Assembly (NCBI GenBank): GCA_951800935.1
Contig: CATOLW010000038.1
Location: forward strand, 1-8,646
Source of the DNA: an uncultured Clostridium sp.
GTDB lineage: Bacteria; Bacillota_A; Clostridia; TANB77; CAG-508
Direction: 5' to 3'
Length of the DNA stretch: 8,646 nt
In this document: positions 1 to 5,924 of the stretch, one piece after another
How the letters are laid out: every line of letters begins with the position of its first letter
Numbering within the stretch: the first letter of the stretch is position 1
The notes under the pieces: model-generated
What the model was told of the DNA's origin: nothing
Seen by the model: the letters and a program-made list of their open reading frames with translations, nothing else
Database searches by the model: none
Position numbers and translations under genes: made by a program

Positions 1-979
1 TTTTTTCATTTTGGATTAATTTTGTAATTTTTTTTGCTACGTTTTCTATTTCTGAATAAGGATTTTGTGCTAAAAATATCTCTATGTTTTCCACATTTTT
101 TTCATATTTTGTGCATTTTGAATTATTTATATTCTCACTCAAGTATTGCAGTTCTTTGTTTTTAAAACGATATTGCTGCTTTAAATGTACTGACTTCTCT
201 AGTAAAAAGTTGTTTTCATCTACTAAGTTCCCAATTTTGGCAAGAGTTGTTTTATTTGAATAGTAAATATCTTGGTCTGGATTGGTATTTAAATTTAAAT
301 CATCTGTGCAAATCGTGATATTTACTTGCTTAGCAAGCTTAATAAATTTTTTGATTACTTCATATTCTTGTTTTGTGAAACCTGCAAATTCATCCAAATA
401 AATAACAGCATCTTGAATAAAATCCGTTTCTTCGATATGATTGGCAAGTATCGTTAATAAATCTGCTTCTTCGATGTATTTTTCTTCTATTTTTTCTTGG
501 AATTTTTCATAAATAAGAACCATATCTTTTAGTTTTGTTTTTAGATAGGTATCTCCTATTTTTTCCATTTCTTCTTTTAAATTTTCTACTGTAATTCCAT
601 GTTTCTTAAATTCTGTAATAGCTTGTAGACTTAAATCAATATTTTCATCTGATTTTCCCAAAAATTTTAACTCTTTTTTATGTTGGCTTAAAATGGAATC
701 CATTAACATGGCTTTTCCTTGTTTGGTTAAATGAGTTTTACTGCTTCCTCCTACTTCACTCAAAACACGATATGCCATTCTACTTAAATGTACAACTTCT
801 GCATGAATGACAGCATGTTTTTTAACAGTTTCCATTAGCTTAGTTTCTGCTGTAAATGAAAACTGTTCTGGTGTTATCATATATATTTTCTTTTCTTTTT
901 CCATTTGGTTTGCTATCTCTTGAAAACAATAACTACTTTTTCCCGTTCCTGGTTTTCCATATATGATTCTTAAAGCCAT
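1..979 (-). CDS. addB: ATP-dependent helicase/deoxyribonuclease subunit B, AddB (N-terminal 326 residues, runs off left edge)
   Basis: AddB pairs with AddA to unwind and resect DNA double-strand ends until a Chi site is met, the Firmicute counterpart of RecBCD. I translated this frame from the minus strand. It opens MALRIIYGKPGTGKSSYCF, with a Walker A loop GKPGTGKS at residues 8-15, followed by the family block ITPEQFSF at about 35-42 and a Walker-B-like IYLDEFAGF at about 193-201. AddB is normally about 1,150 residues, so only the helicase-like N-terminus is here; the C-terminal nuclease domain and its iron-sulfur cysteines lie outside. The start at 979 is chosen because GGAGG (985-989) sits 5 bases upstream. 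An in-frame ATG four codons earlier (989-991) overlaps that ribosome binding site and is less likely. A terminator separates it from ogg, so it probably has its own promoter. addA would be expected further left. Confidence 0.93.
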   Translation of the reverse strand, partial: MALRIIYGKPGTGKSSYCFQEIANQMEKEKKIYMITPEQFSFTAETKLMETVKKHAVIHAEVVHLSRMAYRVLSEVGGSSKTHLTKQGKAMLMDSILSQHKKELKFLGKSDENIDLSLQAITEFKKHGITVENLKEEMEKIGDTYLKTKLKDMVLIYEKFQEKIEEKYIEEADLLTILANHIEETDFIQDAVIYLDEFAGFTKQEYEVIKKFIKLAKQVNITICTDDLNLNTNPDQDIYYSNKTTLAKIGNLVDENNFLLEKSVHLKQQYRFKNKELQYLSENINNSKCTKYEKNVENIEIFLAQNPYSEIENVAKKITKLIQNEK

Positions 980-984
980 TTTTT

Positions 985-989
985 CCTCC
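985..989 (-). promoter_or_regulatory. Ribosome binding site of addB (decides the start)
   Basis: On the minus strand this reads GGAGG followed by five A residues and ATG. It overlaps the alternative upstream in-frame ATG at 989-991, which therefore lacks a usable Shine-Dalgarno of its own. Confidence 0.75.
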
Positions 990-1003
990 ATTTTTCCACT
1001 TTT

Positions 1004-1032
1004 ATTTTATAGTAAATCAAAAAAAATAGCAA
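1004..1032 (-). promoter_or_regulatory. Weak candidate promoter for addB
   Basis: Minus-strand TTGCTA (1027-1032) and TAAAAT (1004-1009) are separated by 17 bases; TATAAA at 1006-1011 is an alternative -10 with a 15-base spacer. The -35 lies inside the 3' arm of the ogg terminator. Matches to consensus are modest in such AT-rich DNA, so this is a suggestion only, based on addB needing a promoter downstream of the terminator. Confidence 0.25.
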
Positions 1033-1050
1033 GATTTACTTGCTATTTTT
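1022..1050 (-). terminator. Rho-independent terminator after ogg
   Basis: A perfect 12-bp inverted repeat (arms 1022-1033 and 1039-1050, sequence AAAAATAGCAAG and its complement) flanks a 5-base loop. On the minus strand the arm ends in T residues that continue to form a run of eight T (1019-1026). It lies 35 bases past the ogg stop codon. On the plus strand no T run extends beyond the stem, so it mainly serves ogg. Confidence 0.85.
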
Positions 1051-1085
1051 AAACAATTTTCTTTTTTCATTTCATAATACTTGAA

Positions 1086-1952
1086 TTATCCTTCTCTTCT
1101 CCAATAATACAAATATTGTTGTGCTAATCCTGCTACATCTCCAAATTTTTCAGTAGCCATCTGCTCAATTTGCTTTTTGCTGACCTTTGCTTCATCTGCT
1201 TGTTTGATATATAAGTCATTCATGACACGTCTTATCCATACATCAATAGGAAAGACTTCTAACCTTTTTAAACTTGAAAATAATAAAATACAATCTGCAA
1301 CTTTTGTTCCTACTCCTGATAGAGTTAATAGTTGCTCTTTTACTTCAAAAGTATTTGTATTTTGCTTCATTTTCTCTAAGTCCACTTGCTTTTTTAATAC
1401 CATTTGCGTTGTTTCATATACTCTTTTATCACGAAATCCTAGTCCTAAATCTCGATACTCTTGAATGGTTACTTTTTTTAAGTTTTCTGGTGTTGGGAAG
1501 GTATAATATTCTTTTTCCTTCCAAATTATTTTATTGCCATATTTCTTTGCTAGTCTTTCGATAATTCCTTTGATTCTTGGGATATTGTTATTGGCTGAAA
1601 TAATATAAGAAATAATCGTTTCCCACAAATCCTTATTTAAAATACGTATACCTTGTCCGTATTGGATACTATTTTTCATATTTTCATCTATCTGTGCTAG
1701 TTCTTCTTTTATCTTTGCATAATCTCTCGTTAAATCAAAATATTCTTCTACTACTTTTTGTAGGTTGTCTTTTCCGATTCCTTGTATGATGATTTTTTTA
1801 TTTTCTTTTTTTACATTCAATACATTTTCTCCAACTACACCCATATAACTTCCATCTTCTTGTTGATTCCATCGGAAACATTGTCCACAGTCAAAAATGT
1901 CTTTTGGTTCAAAAGAATCGATATCTTTTAGTATTATTTGTTGTTCTTTCAT
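1086..1952 (-). CDS. ogg: 8-oxoguanine DNA glycosylase/AP lyase, OGG1 type
   Basis: This enzyme excises 8-oxoguanine from DNA and nicks the abasic site by beta-elimination, the first step of base excision repair of oxidised guanine. The 288 residues match a full-length OGG1-type protein. The OGG N-terminal domain carries the signature DCGQCFRW (21-28). The helix-hairpin-helix is LSGVGTKVADC (211-221), with the expected catalytic Lys217. The GPD segment FPIDVW (234-239) has the expected catalytic Asp237. NNNIPRI (121-127) and LGLGFRDKRV (169-178) correspond to the damaged-pair recognition loops of human OGG1. The start at 1952 is preceded by AAAGGGAG (1959-1966) with a 6-base gap. It lies 65 bases after the YitT-family gene but has its own strong promoter, and a terminator follows, so it is probably a single-gene unit. 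Confidence 0.95.
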   Translation of the reverse strand: MKEQQIILKDIDSFEPKDIFDCGQCFRWNQQEDGSYMGVVGENVLNVKKENKKIIIQGIGKDNLQKVVEEYFDLTRDYAKIKEELAQIDENMKNSIQYGQGIRILNKDLWETIISYIISANNNIPRIKGIIERLAKKYGNKIIWKEKEYYTFPTPENLKKVTIQEYRDLGLGFRDKRVYETTQMVLKKQVDLEKMKQNTNTFEVKEQLLTLSGVGTKVADCILLFSSLKRLEVFPIDVWIRRVMNDLYIKQADEAKVSKKQIEQMATEKFGDVAGLAQQYLYYWRREG

Positions 1953-1983
1953 AATCTACTCCCTTTGCTTACTTACTAACTAA

Positions 1984-2012
1984 ATTATATCATTTTCTTT
2001 TTTGTAGTACAA
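1984..2012 (-). promoter_or_regulatory. Sigma-A promoter of ogg, extended -10
   Basis: On the minus strand TTGTAC (2007-2012) and a perfect TATAAT (1984-1989) are separated by exactly 17 bases, and TGA directly before the -10 gives the extended TGn motif. The transcription start would fall near 1977, leaving a leader of about 25 bases that holds the ribosome binding site. It lies entirely in the short gap between the YitT-family stop codon and ogg. Confidence 0.85.
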
Positions 2013-2017
2013 TGTTT

Positions 2018-2860
2018 TTATGTTTTTTTAAATCCCAATCCTACTACTTCTCTTGAATTTGTTATTACAATAAAGCTCTTTGGGTCTATTTTTCTTGCTA
2101 CCATCTTGATTTTTGCAATATCCCCTCTTGAAGCCGCACACATCAGTACTAATTTATCTTCCTTCGTATACATTCCCTTTCCAAAAAGACCAGTTGTACC
2201 TCTTTTGATTTTCTCTCCTATTGCTTCTGCAATTTCTTCATTTTTGTCTGACACAATTAGCAATAATTTTGTAAAATAAATACCTTCAAATAAGATATCT
2301 ATCATTTTCCCCATTAAATAAATCGTGATGGCAGAATACAAACCAATTTCTATTTCACGAAAGAAAAATACATTCAATGAAACAATTATGGTATCAATCA
2401 TAATAATAGCACGGCTCATACTAATGGTTGGTTTGTATTCTTTTGCAATATAGCTAATTAAGTCTGTTCCACCAGTAGAAGAATTTACTTTTAAGATAAG
2501 TGCTGTTCCCAAACCAATAATAATTCCTCCATAAATACAAGCCAAAAATCGGTCTTTAGTTAATGGTTCTAGTTTATCTAAAAAATCAATAAAAACAGAT
2601 AAAGATACTGTTCCTATCAATGATTTTATAAAAAAGTTTTTTCCAATTTTATAGATGGCTATCACAAATAATGGTATATTTATAATTAATATCATGGTTC
2701 CCATTGGTATATTTAATAAATAATACGTTATGGTTGCAACACCTGATATTCCTCCTGATGATAGTTGATTTGGCAATAAAAACAAAGCTACTCCCACTGC
2801 CATAATAAAAGCCCCTGCTATCGTTCCAATTATCTCTATTACTGTTTTTTTTATTTTCAT
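2018..2860 (-). CDS. YitT family membrane protein (DUF161 plus C-terminal DUF2179)
   Basis: This is an integral membrane protein of the YitT family, widespread in Firmicutes and often present in several copies; transport is suspected but the substrate is not established. With the start at 2860 it has 280 residues. Hydrophobic segments lie at about 8-28, 38-50, 54-70, 80-93, 105-123, 149-165 and 172-190. The glycine-rich motifs NQLSSGGISG (31-40) and NSSTGGTDL (126-134) are typical. The soluble C-terminal domain (about 205-275), with LFGKGMYTKEDK and the ending REVVGLGF, matches DUF2179. A GTG at 2870-2872 would add four residues, but it forms part of the ribosome binding site of the ATG at 2860, so the ATG is preferred. 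It sits 50 bases behind the radical SAM gene, probably in the rnc operon. Confidence 0.9.
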   Translation of the reverse strand: MKIKKTVIEIIGTIAGAFIMAVGVALFLLPNQLSSGGISGVATITYYLLNIPMGTMILIINIPLFVIAIYKIGKNFFIKSLIGTVSLSVFIDFLDKLEPLTKDRFLACIYGGIIIGLGTALILKVNSSTGGTDLISYIAKEYKPTISMSRAIIMIDTIIVSLNVFFFREIEIGLYSAITIYLMGKMIDILFEGIYFTKLLLIVSDKNEEIAEAIGEKIKRGTTGLFGKGMYTKEDKLVLMCAASRGDIAKIKMVARKIDPKSFIVITNSREVVGLGFKKT

Positions 2861-2869
2861 AATAAAAAT

Positions 2870-2876
2870 CACCTTT
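2870..2876 (-). promoter_or_regulatory. Ribosome binding site of the YitT-family gene (decides the start)
   Basis: Minus-strand AAAGGTG lies 9 bases before the ATG at 2860. The alternative GTG start (2872-2870) is part of this element and has no Shine-Dalgarno sequence ahead of it. Confidence 0.7.
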
Positions 2877-2910
2877 ATAGCATTATTTGCATATATTGGT
2901 GATTCTATAC

Positions 2911-3966
2911 TTATTCTTCTAAAAAATCATGATAGGTTTTGGTAATTTCTATTTTTGATTTTCCTTGTTTTATCGTTTCATCTTGTTTTAAAATTAAATC
3001 AACATCATAGGTATCTTTTAATTTTAAAACGTTTTCTTTTTTATGTCCAATTACATTATTACTATCAATTGGATTTACTGTAACTTCTACTTCTTTTACT
3101 TTTACATTTAATTTTTTAATCTTTCCTACCACAGCATCATACCATAAAGCAGATTCGACTAATTGCCTAAATGCTGGATGATAAGGTCCCGCTACTACTT
3201 CACTTTCTTTGCTTTCTGGTTCTGCTATTTCATCTGTATTTTGTAAACCTACTCGGATGATTTCAATTTTTTTGTCAGCAAACATTCTTACTAATTCTTT
3301 GCAAACTTCTACTGCTTGTACTAATGGCACTGGTTCATATTTTCCTTGTTTATATTCTTCTTCTAATTTTGTATTTTTAACCACTAATACAGGATAGATT
3401 CTTATCATTTTAGGTTTTAGTTTGATTAGGGCTTTTGCTGTATTAATTTCATCAATTCTCGTACTTTCAGGCAATCCTACCATCATTTGATGACCTAATT
3501 TAAATCCATTCCAACGAATCATCTTAGAGGCTTTTTTTACGTCTTGGAAAGTATGTCCTCGGTTTGCTCTTTTTAAAATATAATCATTTGCAGATTGTAC
3601 GCCTAATTCGATGGTTTTTACTTTATATTTTTTAAGTCTTTTTAATATTTCTTTATTGATGGCATCTGGTCTAGTAGAAATTCGAATCGATTCTACTTTA
3701 CCTTCTTCAATAAATTGATAAGCAGTTTGTAATAGTTCTTCTTGTAATTCCTCTTCTATTGCTGTAAAGCTCCCACCATAAAAGGCTATTTCTACTACCG
3801 CTTCTTCATTTTTAATGTTTTCTAAGTAATCTTCTATTATTTTTTTTGCTTCTTCTTTTGTCATTCTTTCTTTTTGTCCACTAATTGATTTTTGATTACA
3901 AAAAATACAATCATTTAGGCATCCTAAATGGGGTACAAATATTGGTATGATATATTGTTTTTTCAT
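2911..3966 (-). CDS. Elp3-like radical SAM protein lacking the acetyltransferase domain
   Basis: This is a radical S-adenosylmethionine enzyme of the ELP3-like group (COG1243 type), commonly encoded next to rnc in Clostridia; its substrate is not established. The 351 residues begin with PIFVPHLGC and the 4Fe-4S cluster motif C16-x3-C20-x2-C23 within GCLNDCIFCNQ. The SAM-binding strand YGGSF (63-67), STRPD (97-101), LGVQS (121-125) and GLPEST (164-169) follow in the expected order for the barrel, and a conserved GPYHPAFRQLVES block is at 260-272. True Elp3 is longer and carries a C-terminal GNAT domain for wobble-uridine modification. That domain is absent, so tRNA acetylation should not be assumed. 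GAGGT (3973-3977) precedes the ATG by 6 bases. It starts 15 bases after rnc, indicating co-transcription. Confidence 0.9.
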   Translation of the reverse strand: MKKQYIIPIFVPHLGCLNDCIFCNQKSISGQKERMTKEEAKKIIEDYLENIKNEEAVVEIAFYGGSFTAIEEELQEELLQTAYQFIEEGKVESIRISTRPDAINKEILKRLKKYKVKTIELGVQSANDYILKRANRGHTFQDVKKASKMIRWNGFKLGHQMMVGLPESTRIDEINTAKALIKLKPKMIRIYPVLVVKNTKLEEEYKQGKYEPVPLVQAVEVCKELVRMFADKKIEIIRVGLQNTDEIAEPESKESEVVAGPYHPAFRQLVESALWYDAVVGKIKKLNVKVKEVEVTVNPIDSNNVIGHKKENVLKLKDTYDVDLILKQDETIKQGKSKIEITKTYHDFLEE

Positions 3967-3981
3967 TGATTTACCTCTTTC

Positions 3982-4650
3982 CTATTTTATATTTTGTAAT
4001 GCTTTTTTAGCTGCTTTCATTTGTGCTTCTTTTTTGCTTCTTCCTTTTCCTTTTGCTAATTTTTTTCCATCACAGCTTACTTCTACTTCAAAACTTTTAT
4101 TATGGTCTGGTCCTTGTTCTTTTATGATTTCATATTCTATTTTTACATCTCCATGTTCTTGTAGTTTTTCTTGTAGTACTGTTTTATAGTCTTTGTCTCC
4201 TACATGCTTGGTTGCTATCTTAATGTCTTCTTTTAAGTTTTGAATAATAAATTTTTCTGCTTCTTCCATTCCTCCATCTAAATAAATAGCAGCAATAACT
4301 GCTTCTACACTATCTGCTAAAATGGCTGGTCTTTCTTTTCCTCCCATTTTTTTTTCTGATTTTCCAAGATATAAGAAATCACTAAAATCATGCAATTTTG
4401 CTACTTTGTATAAACTTTTTTCACAAACTACGGTTGCTCTAACTTTAGTCATTTCTCCTTCTTTTAGTTCTGGATAGGTTTGATATAGATATTTGCTAGA
4501 TATAAATTCTAATATGCTATCTCCTAGAAATTCTAGTTTTTCATTACTTTCTTGGTTGTTTTCGTAGGCATAGGATGTATGTGTTAAGGCTTTTTTTAGT
4601 AAGTCTTTGTCTTTAAATTGGTATCCTATGCTTTCTTCTATTGTTTGCAT
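3982..4650 (-). CDS. rnc: Ribonuclease III
   Basis: RNase III cleaves double-stranded RNA as a homodimer, maturing rRNA precursors and trimming structured mRNAs in the cytoplasm. The 222 residues match the family length. The signature NEKLEFLGDSIL (36-47) supplies Glu37, Glu40 and Asp44. The second acidic pair is Asp113 and Glu116 in ILADSVEAVIAAIYLDGG (110-127). The double-stranded RNA binding domain spans about 154-221, with DYKTVLQEKLQE, the central GPDHNKSF, and a final GKGRSKKEAQMKAAKKAL helix. AGAGGGG (4657-4663) lies 6 bases ahead of the ATG. It is the first gene of a probable operon with the radical SAM and YitT-family genes. Neither the often-neighbouring acpP/plsX upstream nor smc/ftsY downstream is present here. 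The stop codon is TAG. Confidence 0.97.
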   Translation of the reverse strand: MQTIEESIGYQFKDKDLLKKALTHTSYAYENNQESNEKLEFLGDSILEFISSKYLYQTYPELKEGEMTKVRATVVCEKSLYKVAKLHDFSDFLYLGKSEKKMGGKERPAILADSVEAVIAAIYLDGGMEEAEKFIIQNLKEDIKIATKHVGDKDYKTVLQEKLQEHGDVKIEYEIIKEQGPDHNKSFEVEVSCDGKKLAKGKGRSKKEAQMKAAKKALQNIK

Positions 4651-4687
4651 GATTAGCCCCTCTTTTCTTCCATAATTAGATAGCTAT

Positions 4688-4715
4688 ATTATATACTATT
4701 TTGCAAATTTTGCAA
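4688..4715 (-). promoter_or_regulatory. Sigma-A promoter of the rnc operon
   Basis: Minus-strand TTGCAA (4710-4715) and a perfect TATAAT (4688-4693) are separated by 16 bases. The start would lie near 4681, about 30 bases before the rnc ATG. The -35 box is one arm of the 15-bp palindrome TTGCAAATTTTGCAA (4701-4715), a possible operator. Confidence 0.7.
4701..4715. repeat. 15-bp palindrome covering the rnc -35 region
   Basis: TTGCAAA and TTTGCAA are exact reverse complements around a single central T. The element covers the -35 box of rnc and part of its spacer. No known regulator motif is recognised with confidence. Confidence 0.5.
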
Positions 4716-4741
4716 GGGGATACACTCGTTTTATTAATAAT

Positions 4742-4771
4742 TTGACATTTTTCTAAAAATTCTTGACATTT
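4742..4771 (+). repeat. Direct repeat TTGACATTT, 21 bases apart
   Basis: TTGACATTT occurs at 4742-4750 and 4763-4771, a 21-base step (about two helical turns). Each copy contains a perfect -35 hexamer, but only the second has a good -10 at the right distance. Confidence 0.6.
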
Positions 4772-4791
4772 AAAAACATTTGTTTTATTAT
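4763..4791 (+). promoter_or_regulatory. Sigma-A promoter of the GNAT-Nudix operon
   Basis: A consensus -35, TTGACA (4763-4768), is followed after 17 bases by TATTAT (4786-4791), one mismatch from consensus. A perfect TATAAT overlaps at 4789-4794, but the spacer would be 20 bases. The start would be near 4798, leaving a short leader with AAGGTG seven bases before the ATG at 4826. Confidence 0.75.
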
Positions 4792-4825
4792 AATGTTAAT
4801 CAAAAAATAAAAAAGGTGAATTTAT

Positions 4826-5365
4826 ATGGAAAATTTAGAATTAGTATCCCCTACTCTAGCTTATAAGGAACAAGCAAAAGAACTGCTAGCAGAAACTAGA
4901 AAATACGATGCTAGCAATAAAGATATGTTTGCTGGTTATTCTTCCTTAGAAAAATTTGAAAGTTATGAAGAATGGTTACAAAAATTAGAAAACGAGTTTA
5001 CTGGTAAAAACTTACCACCCAATCGTGTTCCTGCTTCTACTTACTTTTTAGTTCGAAAAAGTGATAACCGAATTTTAGGTATTGTTAATATTCGTCATTC
5101 CTTAAATGAATATCTAAAAAACTACGGTGGTCATATTGGGTACTCTATTCGTTATAGCGAAAGACGCAAAGACTATGGAAAAAAACAACTATTATTGGCT
5201 TTAGAAAAATGCAAAGAAATATCCTTAAAAAAAGTGTTAATAACTTGCCGAGAAAACAATGTTGCTAGTAGTAAAACAATAGAGAGCTGTGGCGGCATTT
5301 TAGAAAATATCTTATACTGTGAAAATGAAAAAGATAATTTAAAAAGATATTGGATTACTCTTTAA
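4826..5365 (+). CDS. GNAT family N-acetyltransferase (COG3981-like)
   Basis: GNAT enzymes transfer an acetyl group from acetyl-CoA to an amine; the acceptor cannot be read from sequence. The 179 residues resemble the predicted-acetyltransferase group COG3981. The segment from VPASTYFLV (68-76) through NRILGIVNIRHSL (81-93) and GGHIGYSIRYSERRKDYG (101-118) covers the core strands and the acetyl-CoA loop. LITCRENNVASSKTIESCGG (138-157) is the conserved C-terminal part. The pyrophosphate-binding loop normally reads R-x-x-G-x-G/A; here it is RRKDYG (113-118), with Asp116 where the first glycine is expected, so cofactor binding may be weaker. The first gene of a two-gene operon, it is divergent from rnc and ends 18 bases before the Nudix gene. 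Confidence 0.88.
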   Translation: MENLELVSPTLAYKEQAKELLAETRKYDASNKDMFAGYSSLEKFESYEEWLQKLENEFTGKNLPPNRVPASTYFLVRKSDNRILGIVNIRHSLNEYLKNYGGHIGYSIRYSERRKDYGKKQLLLALEKCKEISLKKVLITCRENNVASSKTIESCGGILENILYCENEKDNLKRYWITL

Positions 5366-5383
5366 AATGATAGGAGATAAGAC

Positions 5384-5815
5384 ATGGAAAGATTTAAAGC
5401 ATTTGTTGCTGTTTATTTAATTTTAATTGAAAACGGAAAAATATTATTACTTCGAAGATACAATACTGGCTATGAAGATGGAAATTATAGTCTTGTTGCA
5501 GGTCATCTTGATGGAAATGAAAGTATATTAAAAGCAATGCAAAGAGAAGCTTTAGAAGAAGCGGGCATTCAAATAAAAGAAAAAGATCTACAAATCGTAC
5601 ATGTCATGCATCGAAAATCTAAAGATAGAGAAAGTATTGACTATTTTTTAACCTGTAAGGAATATTTAGGCCAAGTTCAAAACATGGAAAAAAACAAATG
5701 TGATGAACTTTGCTTTTATGATTTAAATCACTTGCCTCATAACGTAATACCCTATATAAGAAAAGCAATTGAATCGTATCAAACCAATATCTCTTTTTCG
5801 CTTTATGGTTGGTAA
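5384..5815 (+). CDS. Nudix hydrolase
   Basis: Nudix enzymes hydrolyse nucleoside diphosphates linked to another group, often as housecleaning of modified nucleotides. The 143 residues carry a perfect Nudix box, G-x5-E-x7-R-E-x2-E-E-x-G-I, at positions 40-62. It starts GHLDGNES and contains REALEEAGI (54-62), where the glutamates coordinate the metal. A single compact domain is present, with strands before the box (AVYLILIENGKILLLRR, 9-25) and after it (DYFLTCKEY, 86-94). The substrate is not evident: a MutT-like 8-oxo-dGTP role is possible but not shown, although ogg lies nearby. AGGAG lies seven bases ahead of the ATG and the gap from the acetyltransferase gene is 18 bases, so the two are co-transcribed. 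No convincing terminator follows. Confidence 0.93.
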   Translation: MERFKAFVAVYLILIENGKILLLRRYNTGYEDGNYSLVAGHLDGNESILKAMQREALEEAGIQIKEKDLQIVHVMHRKSKDRESIDYFLTCKEYLGQVQNMEKNKCDELCFYDLNHLPHNVIPYIRKAIESYQTNISFSLYGW

Positions 5816-5857
5816 TCAAATTACTACAAAATACCAGTATTTTTTTACATTTTTTTA

Positions 5858-5886
5858 TGGACAAGTTTCAAGTCTTATTGTATAAT
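5858..5886 (+). promoter_or_regulatory. Sigma-A promoter of the glucosaminidase operon
   Basis: TGGACA (5858-5863, one mismatch to TTGACA) and a perfect TATAAT (5881-5886) are separated by 17 bases. The start would be near 5893, about 32 bases before the ATG at 5925. The leader carries only a modest ribosome binding site (AAAGAGAGA). Confidence 0.8.
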
Positions 5887-5924
5887 AAATGTGTATTATT
5901 TAAGTAAAGAAAGAGAGAAATGTT

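Noticed and set aside
1177..1564. Two plus-strand ORFs of 95 and 96 codons
   Set aside because: They lie antisense inside ogg, have no ribosome binding site, and show the Leu/Phe/Ser-rich composition typical of the reverse of an AT-rich gene.
3209..4189. Plus-strand ORFs of 62 and 80 codons (3209-3397, 3947-4189)
   Set aside because: They are antisense shadows of the radical SAM and rnc genes, whose frames have clear family motifs.
4826..5815. GNAT plus Nudix pair as a toxin-antitoxin module
   Set aside because: GNAT toxins pair with a small DNA-binding antitoxin; here the partner is a Nudix enzyme with an intact catalytic box, and both have normal enzyme lengths.
5828..5846. Terminator after the Nudix gene (AAAATAC-CA-GTATTTT followed by T)
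   Set aside because: The stem is almost all A-T, and the two-base loop forces the only G-C pair open, so stability would be poor.
5619..5864. Minus-strand ORF of 81 codons
   Set aside because: It is antisense to the end of the Nudix gene, covers the intergenic gap only incidentally, and has no credible start signals.
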